Notes under the pieces: model-generated
Database searches by the model: none
What the model was told of the DNA's origin: nothing
The model's input: only the letters and a program-made list of their open reading frames with translations
Made by a program: the position numbers and the translations under genes
Part shown: positions 1 through 6,065 of the stretch, in pieces
Numbering within the stretch: position 1 is the stretch's first letter
Layout: each line of letters starts with the position of its first letter
Assembly (NCBI GenBank): GCA_964355545.1
Contig: CAYHEK010000069.1
Location: 1-7,529 of the forward strand
DNA: 7,529 nt
Origin: JAPLGE01 sp964355545
GTDB taxonomy: Bacteria > Bipolaricaulota > Bipolaricaulia > UBA7950 > UBA9294
Direction: 5' to 3'

Positions 1-672
1 TTACAGGACCCCATACTTCTTGTAGACCTCGGCGAGCAGCTTCCCTTCCAGCAGTTCTTTGCGCGAGAGGTTCTCTCGCGTGGCCTTCTCTCGAGCGGCT
101 TCCAGGACCTGTTCGGCGATCCCTCCCGGGATTGCGACGACCCCATCGAAATCCGCAAAGATCAAATCCCCGGGTTTGACGTGGACGTCTCCGCACAGGA
201 TGGGGACATCGAACGCCATGACGCGACCGCGCCCCTTGGAATCCAACGGGCGGATCCCTGCGGCAAAGACGGGGAACCCCAGAGCCATGATCTTCTGACA
301 GTCTCGGATCTGACTGTCGCAGACGCAGCCCACCGCCCCGCGCATCGTGGCCGCTGTGCTCATCAGCTCGCCCCACGGCGCATTGATCCCACCGTGATCG
401 GTGGAGTGAACGACCACGTCCCCTGGCCGCAGGCTGTCCATGGCGTCGAGCTCAAGCCCGTAGGGGTCCTCTTCAACCACGTAGTCCATGAGCATCCACT
501 GGATCGTCCGAGCGGGCCCGATGAACGTGCAGTTTCCTGGGTCCAGGGGTCTCAATCGCTGGTGCATCGCCTGCGCCCTGTAGCCAAGGTCATCCAGGAT
601 GTCGCACACCGCTGCTACGTAGAGCTTCTCTTTCGCTAGCTTGATCAGTCGCTGTACGCCCTTCTTCATCAT
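1..672 (-). CDS. RraA / HMG-aldolase-like protein
   Basis: The predicted protein has 223 residues, the usual size for the RraA-like family. Members act as class II aldolases on 4-hydroxy-4-methyl-2-oxoglutarate, as oxaloacetate decarboxylases, or (RraA itself) as RNase E inhibitors. Visible family landmarks are WGELMST at 100-106, RGAVG at 111-115, IRD ending at R123-D124, the LGFPVFA stretch at 131-137, and PGDLIFADFDGVVAIP at 167-182. The acidic residue E102 lies exactly 20 residues before R123-D124. This (D/E)-x20-R-D arrangement marks the metal-binding, catalytically competent branch rather than the RNase E inhibitor. The start chosen is the first of two adjacent ATGs, 8 nt after an AAGGAGAT site; an in-frame extension to 873 would run back into the M24 gene and shows no family similarity. 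The gene follows the M24 gene by 26 nt and ends the visible operon, with its TAA at bases 1-3. It is cytoplasmic, and a last catabolic step on a 2-oxo acid is inferred. Older databases often mislabel this family as demethylmenaquinone methyltransferase. The substrate is unknown. Confidence 0.9.
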   Translation of the reverse strand: MMKKGVQRLIKLAKEKLYVAAVCDILDDLGYRAQAMHQRLRPLDPGNCTFIGPARTIQWMLMDYVVEEDPYGLELDAMDSLRPGDVVVHSTDHGGINAPWGELMSTAATMRGAVGCVCDSQIRDCQKIMALGFPVFAAGIRPLDSKGRGRVMAFDVPILCGDVHVKPGDLIFADFDGVVAIPGGIAEQVLEAAREKATRENLSRKELLEGKLLAEVYKKYGVL

Positions 673-680
673 GTGGCGTG

Positions 681-688
681 ATCTCCTT
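681..688 (-). promoter_or_regulatory. Ribosome binding site of the RraA-like gene
   Basis: On the minus strand this reads AAGGAGAT, with an 8-nt spacer before the ATG at 672-670. It fixes that ATG as the start and argues against the longer in-frame reading that begins inside the M24 gene. It lies in the 26-nt gap after the M24 stop codon, which holds nothing else recognisable. Confidence 0.75.
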
Positions 689-698
689 GCGAGTAGCC

Positions 699-1973
699 TT
701 AGCCGCGCGGGATGCACCGGATCTCGCGGGGGAAGGTAGGGAGCATCTCGTATCCGTTCTCGGTCACCACAACCACTTCCTCCATCCCGAACTGTCCGAG
801 GTTCGTGCATCCCGCTCCCGGGGCCGCGTTGAGGCGCCCGCCGCGCGTGATCCCCTTGACATCGTAGATCCACACCTCGATGGCCAGGACCATCCCTTTC
901 CGAATCGGCATCGTCTGAGCGTCGGTGAGATCCGGCGGCTCATGGCCGGTGAGTCCGATCCCGTGACCGACGAAGCCGGTTGGCTTGAATCCTTTCTCGG
1001 CAAGGGCCGCCGCAGCAGCCGCGATGATGTCTTGTGCGGCCACGCCGTCGCGCAATGCAGAGAGGGCTGCATCCTGGCCGTACTCGACTGCGTGGATGAA
1101 CTCCCACTTTTGCTCGGTGATCGGGCCGATCTCCAGACACCTGCCGACGCTTCCATGATACCCTTTGTGGGCCCCGCCGCATTCAATGACGAGATGACTC
1201 CCTCGGCTGATGGGGACGCCTTCAAACGAGGGGTAGCTGTCGATCATGGGATAGCGGCTGGGGTCGCCCACGAAGTACATGCCGCTCATCTGAAGCCCGC
1301 GCTTTATGATGGCGGTGTACAAGAGCGTTCCGGCCTCTCTTTCCGACATGCCGAGATGGAAGTTCTCGACGAATTCGCTGAAGCCTTCGGCAGTCAGCGC
1401 GCAGGCGGTCTTCAACGCCTCGATCTCATGTCCAGATTTGATTGTGCGGCATTCCCAAATGATCTCGGCCGCGGGAACGAAGGTCACGCCGGGCAGCTCG
1501 GCGCGAAAGAGATCGATGTCCGAGATGGACCTCGGGATGTACATCCCGGCCACCGCCCCGTCTTCCAGGCCGATTCGCTTCTTCCCGCCCCCAAGGTTGG
1601 TGACTATCTTGGCCACCTCGCGGGGAAGGGCTCGCAGCGAGGCGATGTGGTGAGGGCGATCCTGCCCTCGAATGTCGGCCACGTAGGAAGTGGCCTCCGC
1701 CATGCCGCGGAAGAACTCGGGGACGATCAGGACGGGATCGTGCTCGAGGGGGAGGACGAGGACTGCAGGTTGAATGCTCTTCGCGCCCCAGTGTTGCGAG
1801 TGGAAGCCGCAGAAGTAGCGTATGTTGTGTTCGTCCCACAGGACGAGGGCATCCACCCTCTTCTCTTCCATGCTGTGCCGGGCTTGGCTCACCCTTCGCT
1901 CGTATTCGCTCTCGGGGAAATCGGCGAAGCTCGGCCTGGAATAGAACGTCCCTCTTGGCATTTCGTTTAACAT
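699..1973 (-). CDS. Peptidase M24 / creatinase-family hydrolase with altered metal site
   Basis: The protein has 424 residues. The N-terminal creatinase-type domain (about 20-165) includes the family-typical segment VDALVLWDEHNIRYFCGF at 40-57. The C-terminal pita-bread domain (about 180-415) includes GHGIGLTGHE at 336-345, AIEVWIY at 364-370 and MEEVVVVTENG at 397-407. Canonical prolidases and aminopeptidase P use Asp, Asp, His, Glu, Glu to hold two metals. Here His337, Glu366 and Glu398 remain, but the first Asp is Glu264 (in IECGG) and the second is Ser275 (in YHGSVGR). No His is seen in 241-258, where the usual substrate-binding His would fall. Related non-peptidase hydrolases, creatinase and ectoine hydrolase, also lack the metal aspartates. 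A C-N hydrolase acting on an imported compound is therefore more likely than Xaa-Pro cleavage. The start is the ATG 8 nt after AAGGAG; another ATG six bases earlier is too close to that site. The gene lies 58 nt after the DppD-type gene and 26 nt before the RraA-like gene. Family assignment is firm; the reaction is unknown. Confidence 0.88.
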   Translation of the reverse strand: MLNEMPRGTFYSRPSFADFPESEYERRVSQARHSMEEKRVDALVLWDEHNIRYFCGFHSQHWGAKSIQPAVLVLPLEHDPVLIVPEFFRGMAEATSYVADIRGQDRPHHIASLRALPREVAKIVTNLGGGKKRIGLEDGAVAGMYIPRSISDIDLFRAELPGVTFVPAAEIIWECRTIKSGHEIEALKTACALTAEGFSEFVENFHLGMSEREAGTLLYTAIIKRGLQMSGMYFVGDPSRYPMIDSYPSFEGVPISRGSHLVIECGGAHKGYHGSVGRCLEIGPITEQKWEFIHAVEYGQDAALSALRDGVAAQDIIAAAAAALAEKGFKPTGFVGHGIGLTGHEPPDLTDAQTMPIRKGMVLAIEVWIYDVKGITRGGRLNAAPGAGCTNLGQFGMEEVVVVTENGYEMLPTFPREIRCIPRG

Positions 1974-1981
1974 CCACATCA

Positions 1982-1987
1982 CTCCTT
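1982..1987 (-). promoter_or_regulatory. Ribosome binding site of the M24-family gene
   Basis: On the minus strand this reads AAGGAG, preceded by a further AGG. The ATG at 1973-1971 is 8 nt downstream, while the in-frame ATG at 1979-1977 is only 2 nt downstream. The site therefore selects the inner ATG. It lies in the 58-nt gap after the DppD-type gene, in which I see no terminator-like hairpin. Confidence 0.7.
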
Positions 1988-2031
1988 CCTCTCTCAAAAC
2001 CACCGATCCGTTACTCCAGTAGGCGTTCTGC

Positions 2032-3063
2032 TCATGCCACTTGCGAAAACGTTGCATGCGTGCCTTGTTCCACCTCCTCCCGGCAGAGATAGCAGTGGAC
2101 GTAATGGTCACGCCCCACGGAAATCCGTGGAGGAAAGGCCTGCACGCACGTCTCGGATGCATGCGGGCATCGTGGCGCGAACCGACACCCCTCGGGGAGG
2201 TGAATCAGGCTCGGGACGGTCCCATCGATCGCCCGGAGGCGCTGGGTCTTGTCCTGCGACATCTCGGGAACGGCCTGCAGAAGCGCCTGTGTGTAGGGAT
2301 GGGCTGGGCGGCCGATGATCGCGTCTTTGGGGCCGCTCTCGATGATGCTCCCCGCGTACATCACGTTGATCCTCTCGCACATGCTCCCGATGATGGACAT
2401 GTCGTGTGAAATCAATAGCACCGCCATTCTCCCGGTTTCGACGATCTTCCGGATCAGCTTTAGAATCTGCAGCTGGATCGAGACGTCAAGCGCCGTGGTG
2501 GGCTCATCGGCGATCAGGAGCGAGGCCTCACACGCAAGAGCCATGGCGATCATGACCCGTTGCTGCATTCCACCGCTGAGCTTGAAGGGGCGTTTGGTCA
2601 TGATGCTCGGAGGGTCAGGAAGGGCCACTTCAGCTAGGCTTCGCAGGGCGATCTCTCGGGCCTTCTTCTTGTCCGAGGTCTTGTGCAGGCGGACGACATC
2701 GAGGAGTTGAGTCCCGATGGCGAAGACCGGATTGAGCGACGACATGGGGCGCTGGAAGATCATCGCGATCTCCTTGCCGCGGATCGCTCGGATCTCCCTC
2801 TCCTTCATGGAGAGAAGATCCTCTCCTTGGAAGAGGATCTGCCCCCGGACGATCCGGCCGGGGGAACGAATGAGGCGAAGCAGGGAATAGCCGGTCACGG
2901 TCTTGCCGCACCCAGTCTCTCCGATGAGGCCAACGATCTCCTGCTCTCGTATGTCGAAGTCGACTCCTTCCACTGCCTTGACCACTCCGCGATAGGTCCG
3001 GAAGTGAACCGTGAGATCGGTCACGTTCAGCAACTCACGCGGATGGGTCACGGAGGGCATCAC
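2032..3063 (-). CDS. Peptide/nickel-type ABC importer ATPase, DppD/OppD type
   Basis: This is a cytoplasmic ATPase of 343 residues, expected to pair with the second ATPase of the cluster and power the DppB/DppC channel. In order it shows Walker A GETGCGKT at 48-55, Q-loop Gln104, signature LSGGMQQR at 162-169, Walker B LLIADEPTTALD at 182-193 and switch His220 in ISHD. The C-terminal oligopeptide-transporter extension has cysteines 293, 299, 306 and 324 in the CRFAPRCP...C...C pattern, typically an iron-sulfur site in this subfamily, with an extra Cys327. All catalytic motifs are intact. A small oddity is QRP after the Q-loop where QDP is usual. The start is a GTG directly followed by an ATG. 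The GTG sits 10 nt after GGAGGT, which overlaps the end of the DppC-type gene, and the ATG 13 nt after it, so the GTG is preferred but either is possible. It begins 3 nt after the DppC-type stop, implying translational coupling. Confidence 0.93.
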   Translation of the reverse strand: MMPSVTHPRELLNVTDLTVHFRTYRGVVKAVEGVDFDIREQEIVGLIGETGCGKTVTGYSLLRLIRSPGRIVRGQILFQGEDLLSMKEREIRAIRGKEIAMIFQRPMSSLNPVFAIGTQLLDVVRLHKTSDKKKAREIALRSLAEVALPDPPSIMTKRPFKLSGGMQQRVMIAMALACEASLLIADEPTTALDVSIQLQILKLIRKIVETGRMAVLLISHDMSIIGSMCERINVMYAGSIIESGPKDAIIGRPAHPYTQALLQAVPEMSQDKTQRLRAIDGTVPSLIHLPEGCRFAPRCPHASETCVQAFPPRISVGRDHYVHCYLCREEVEQGTHATFSQVA

Positions 3064-3066
3064 GGG

Positions 3067-3936
3067 CTAGGAGACCTCCCGCTCCACCAGGTCGCGTATT
3101 CCGTCTCCTGCCAAGAGGAATCCCGTGACGAGAAGGAAGATGGCCAAACCCGGGAACGTGACGAGCCACCACCGCCCAGGGAGGTAGGTGCGTCCCTCGG
3201 CGACCATGAGCCCCCAATCCGGCAGCGGGGGTTGGACGCCGAGCCCCAGGAAACTGAGACCAGCGGAGGCGAGGATCGTCAGCCCAAATTGGAGGGAAGC
3301 CTGTACCAGGATCGGCCCCATGCAGTTTGGGATGATGTGCAGGAACATCATCCGCATCGGGCCGGCTCCCAGTGCTTTCTGGACTAGTATGAAATCGGCG
3401 TTCCGAAGCCGGAGCACCTCGGCTCGGACGATGCGCGCATTCCACGTCCAGCTCACGAGGGTGATGGCCCAGATCATGTTGAACATCGATGGCTTGAAGA
3501 CCGCGGCCGCGACCATGGCCAAGGCGAAGCTCGGGATGGCGAGGAAACCGTCCGTGATGCGCATCAGGATCATGTCCAGGACACCACCGTAGAAACCGGC
3601 TACTGCGGCGAGAATAACCCCAACGGTTATGGAAATGCTTACGACCGTGATGGCGACCAGGAACGAGATCCTCGTGCCGTAGATCACCCGGCTGAGCAGG
3701 TCCCTCCCCACGATGTCGGTCCCCGCCAAGTGCCTCCACGACGGGGGTTGAAGGCGATCCCCTATGGAAAGCTTGTACGGATCATAGGGGGCGAGCCAAG
3801 GTGCGAGGATGGCCACGAGCGCCATGACGAGAACGATGAGGAAGCCGATCAGCGACAGCGGCGAGTGCTTGACGGCATAGAGGATGTACCCCACTCTCTC
3901 TCGCCAGCGCGTCCGGGGTGAATTGGGTCGAATCAT
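3067..3936 (-). CDS. Peptide/nickel-type ABC importer permease, DppC/OppC type
   Basis: This is an inner-membrane permease of 289 residues, half of the translocation channel. A short basic cytoplasmic N-terminus (PRTRWRERV) leads into the first hydrophobic segment at about 27-47. The family-typical motif GTDIVGRDLLSRVIYGTRISF spans roughly 72-92, followed by further membrane spans near 90-113, 128-148, 196-222 and 246-266. The cytoplasmic EAA-type coupling loop that contacts the ATPases lies at about 160-194 and contains KALGAG and the ending HIIPN. The chosen start is the ATG. A GTG six bases upstream (at 3942) would add two residues, and the ribosome binding site (AGG or AGGCGG, overlapping the DppB-type stop) is weak and does not decide between them. 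The gap after the DppB-type gene is 9 nt and the gap to the DppD-type gene is 3 nt, so these three genes form the tightest part of the operon. Confidence 0.93.
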   Translation of the reverse strand: MIRPNSPRTRWRERVGYILYAVKHSPLSLIGFLIVLVMALVAILAPWLAPYDPYKLSIGDRLQPPSWRHLAGTDIVGRDLLSRVIYGTRISFLVAITVVSISITVGVILAAVAGFYGGVLDMILMRITDGFLAIPSFALAMVAAAVFKPSMFNMIWAITLVSWTWNARIVRAEVLRLRNADFILVQKALGAGPMRMMFLHIIPNCMGPILVQASLQFGLTILASAGLSFLGLGVQPPLPDWGLMVAEGRTYLPGRWWLVTFPGLAIFLLVTGFLLAGDGIRDLVEREVS

Positions 3937-3945
3937 TCCCACCGC

Positions 3946-4950
3946 CTAGAACTTGATCCTCGGGTCAATCAGGACGTAGAGGAGGTCGACGAACAGATTC
4001 GTGCACAGATACAGGAAGGAGATGATGATGGCGACGGCCGCGACAGGCGCGTAGTCAACCTGGAGCAGCGCCATGGTCGCATAAAAACCGAGGCCGGGAA
4101 AGGAGAAGACGGTCTCGACGATGAAGTCGCCCCCCAGAAGGTAGGCCATCGTCATGCCGAGGTTGGTCAGGGCGGGCAGGACCGCGTTCTTCAGGGCGTA
4201 CTTGAAGTAGATCTTGCGCGGGCTCAGACCGTAGGCCCAGGCCATCGCGATGAAATCCTCCTTGAACACCTTGAGCATCCCGTCTCTCGTGAGCCGAGTC
4301 GTGGTGGAGATGTTGGTGATCGCGAGCGTAAAGGCGGGGAGGATGATATGCAGAATGGCATTGGCAAGAGCGGTCCAATTGCCAGTGACTAGGCTATCGA
4401 AGAGGTACATCCCGGTGATGTGGGCGGGTGGGCTCACGCTCGGATCGATCCTCCCTCCACTCGGGAGGAGGTGCAGGCCGAAGGAGAAAGCGAGCAGAAG
4501 CATCAAGGCGAGCCAGAACGACGGCAAGGATACTCCCGCGATCGCGATGCCTCTCGAAACGAAATCAAGGAATCTATCCTTGCGCGTTGCGGCCATGACT
4601 CCCAGCGGCACCCCGATCACGACGATCAGGAACGTAGCCAGAAGAACCAGCTCTACTGAAGCGGGGATAAAGATCCCGATCTCGGACATGACCGGCTTCT
4701 GACGAATGATGGATTCACCCAGGTTGCCACGGAGGATGTTCCGGATGTAGTTCACGTATTGGACCGGCAAGGGCTTGTCGAGTCCGTACTTCGCCTTGAT
4801 CGCCTCGATTCGTTCGATCGTCGCATGCGGCCCCAACGCGACCTGGACGGCCCCTCCAGGGACGATGTGCGTGAGAGAGAAGATGATCGTGATGACCAAG
4901 AACATGACGAGAGGGATCGAGGCCACTCTCAACAGGACGTATCTGAGCAT
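3946..4950 (-). CDS. Peptide/nickel-type ABC importer permease, DppB/OppB type
   Basis: This is an inner-membrane permease of 334 residues, the usual DppB length, and the partner of the DppC-type permease. Hydrophobic spans are visible at about 9-29, 98-120, 132-158, 197-215, 250-275 and 300-325. The large extracytoplasmic segment after the first span carries the family features ALGPHATIERIEAIKAKYGLD and RGNLGES. The EAA-type coupling loop is at about 219-255, including RLTRDGML and the end of the loop at ALKNAVLPAL. The C-terminus DPRIKF matches the family ending. The start ATG has AGGGAG 9 nt upstream (bases 4960-4965). The gene lies 66 nt after the upstream ATPase gene; that gap shows this ribosome binding site and no convincing promoter or hairpin. 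Specificity cannot be read from the sequence: the family moves peptides, glutathione, nickel complexes, opines and some sugars. Confidence 0.94.
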   Translation of the reverse strand: MLRYVLLRVASIPLVMFLVITIIFSLTHIVPGGAVQVALGPHATIERIEAIKAKYGLDKPLPVQYVNYIRNILRGNLGESIIRQKPVMSEIGIFIPASVELVLLATFLIVVIGVPLGVMAATRKDRFLDFVSRGIAIAGVSLPSFWLALMLLLAFSFGLHLLPSGGRIDPSVSPPAHITGMYLFDSLVTGNWTALANAILHIILPAFTLAITNISTTTRLTRDGMLKVFKEDFIAMAWAYGLSPRKIYFKYALKNAVLPALTNLGMTMAYLLGGDFIVETVFSFPGLGFYATMALLQVDYAPVAAVAIIISFLYLCTNLFVDLLYVLIDPRIKF

Positions 4951-5016
4951 CCGATTCGTCTCCCTATCGTCGCTCCTCGCGGTTCACCGTAAAGGGCGCA
5001 AGAGCGTGCGTGTCGG

Positions 5017-6018
5017 TCATCGTTGGAGAGGCTCGACTCTGTGGCACCGAACAAAGCGCCCCTGGTGGACTTCCGCGAGCTCCGGAGAGCGGGTGGAACA
5101 GCCCTCTGAACCCTCCTTGCATCGCCGCTGGAATACGCAGCCAGGCGGCAGGTTGACAGCGCTCTCCGGCGCCCCCTCCAACAGCACTGGCTTCTCCTTG
5201 ACCGTACCATGAGGGCTCAGCACAGAGTTCATGAGGGCCCTCGTGTAGGGGTGCAGGGGGTCGTCGAGGACCTCATCGATCGCCCCCATCTCCACAATCT
5301 GTCCCAGGTACATGATCGCCACGCGCTCACCGATGTAGCGGGCGACCGCCGCGCCGTGCGTGATGAATAGATACGTCAGGCTCAGTTCTTCTCGTAGGTC
5401 GAGGAGCAGGTTGAGCACCCTTGCCTGGACCGAGACGTCGAGGGCCGAGGTCGGCTCGTCCATGACGAGAAAGCTCGGTCTCAAGACGAGCGCTCGACAG
5501 ATGCAGGCTCTCTGTTGTTGCCCTCCGGAGAGATTCCGCGGGTAGCGATCAAGTTCCTCCTCACGGAGTCCGACGATCTGGGCGAGTTCTGCAACCCTTG
5601 CCCCCATCTCCCTCCGGCCGAGGCCGAGAAAGCGCCGGTGGATGACCAGCGGCTCCGCAATCGCCCGCCGGATCGTCACACGAGGATCAAGGGACGGCAA
5701 TGGGTTCTGGAGGACGACCTGCATGTCCTGCCTCGTCCTCCGCAGCTCATCGCCTTGGAGGGAGAAAAGCTTCTTGTTGTTGAACAGCACCTCGCCGCAC
5801 GTCGGCTCGAATAGGCGAATCGTCGTCAAGCCGCAGGTCGTCTTGCCACACCCGCTCTCTCCCATGAGGACTAGGACGTCCCCTCGCCCGATGTCGAAGC
5901 TCACATCATCGACCGCCTTGAGGACCTGTCGCGAGAGAGAGCCCTTGCGCAGGGTGAAGTACTTGCTTAGTCCGTGGACGCGGACCAGCGCATCGTCTTT
6001 ATCTCTATTCTCGGTCAT
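5017..6018 (-). CDS. Peptide/nickel-type ABC importer ATPase, DppF/OppF type
   Basis: This is the second cytoplasmic ATPase, 333 residues. It shows Walker A GESGCGKTT at 53-61, Q-loop Gln104 (QNP), signature LSGGQQQR at 163-170 and Walker B FLVMDEPTSALD at 183-194. The F-type features around the Q-loop (NPLPSLDPR) distinguish it from the D-type paralogue in the same cluster. The switch histidine His221 is present, but the next residue is Gly222 (ITHGAAVARYIG), where family members almost always have Asp. The C-terminal extension has Cys294, 300, 307 and 325, a likely iron-sulfur site. The start ATG matches the family N-terminus, yet no Shine-Dalgarno lies in the 5 nt between it and a strong hairpin. 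The frame is open upstream into the binding-protein gene, but that extension resembles nothing. Its position between the binding protein and the permeases is unusual, because the F subunit is normally last. It probably forms a heterodimer with the DppD-type ATPase. Confidence 0.93.
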   Translation of the reverse strand: MTENRDKDDALVRVHGLSKYFTLRKGSLSRQVLKAVDDVSFDIGRGDVLVLMGESGCGKTTCGLTTIRLFEPTCGEVLFNNKKLFSLQGDELRRTRQDMQVVLQNPLPSLDPRVTIRRAIAEPLVIHRRFLGLGRREMGARVAELAQIVGLREEELDRYPRNLSGGQQQRACICRALVLRPSFLVMDEPTSALDVSVQARVLNLLLDLREELSLTYLFITHGAAVARYIGERVAIMYLGQIVEMGAIDEVLDDPLHPYTRALMNSVLSPHGTVKEKPVLLEGAPESAVNLPPGCVFQRRCKEGSEGCSTRSPELAEVHQGRFVRCHRVEPLQR

Positions 6019-6023
6019 GAAAG

Positions 6024-6051
6024 GGAGTGGAGGGCGGCCGCCCTCCACTCC
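6024..6051 (-). promoter_or_regulatory. Strong intercistronic hairpin (perfect 28-bp inverted repeat)
   Basis: The 28 bases are a perfect palindrome. In RNA this gives a 12-bp GC-rich stem, GGAGTGGAGGGC against its complement, with a GGCC loop. It occupies most of the 47-nt gap between the binding-protein stop (6066-6068) and the ATPase start (6018), ending 5 nt before that ATG. It is followed by CTTTC rather than a run of U, so it is a poor intrinsic terminator. By analogy with malE-malF type junctions it may protect the 3' end of the abundant binding-protein mRNA, or reduce read-through and translation of the ATPase. The structure is seen; the role is inferred. Confidence 0.75.
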
Positions 6052-6065
6052 TCCGTTACTTTGGG

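Noticed and set aside
673..873. N-terminal extension of the RraA-like protein to base 873
   Set aside because: It lies within the end of the M24 gene and does not resemble the family; AAGGAGAT at 681-688 points to the ATG at 672.
678..1970. Long open frame on the plus strand (430 codons) opposite the M24 gene
   Set aside because: It mirrors the M24 gene almost exactly, gives a low-complexity Asp/Gly/Arg-rich protein with no family resemblance, and is explained by GC-rich codon use on the coding strand.
1974..2162. N-terminal extension of the M24 protein to base 2162
   Set aside because: The extension overlaps the DppD-type gene and has no similarity to the creatinase N-terminal domain; a well-spaced AAGGAG site supports the inner ATG at 1973.
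2683..3387. Plus-strand open frame of 234 codons opposite the DppD/DppC-type junction
   Set aside because: It crosses the junction of two firmly identified minus-strand genes, has a charged composition with no recognisable domain, and no good ribosome binding site was seen.
3035..3739. Minus-strand open frame of 234 codons overlapping the DppC-type gene in another frame
   Set aside because: It lies inside the well-supported permease gene, and its His/Arg/Pro-rich translation is typical of a frame-shifted shadow.
4951..5016. Possible internal promoter or small gene in the 66-nt gap before the DppB-type gene
   Set aside because: Only a ribosome binding site (AGGGAG, 4960-4965) is recognisable; I saw no paired -35/-10 elements, no hairpin and no plausible small reading frame.
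6024..6051. Palindrome as an intrinsic transcription terminator
   Set aside because: In the transcribed direction it is followed by CTTTCATG and not by a run of T, and the ATPase gene directly downstream belongs to the same transporter.
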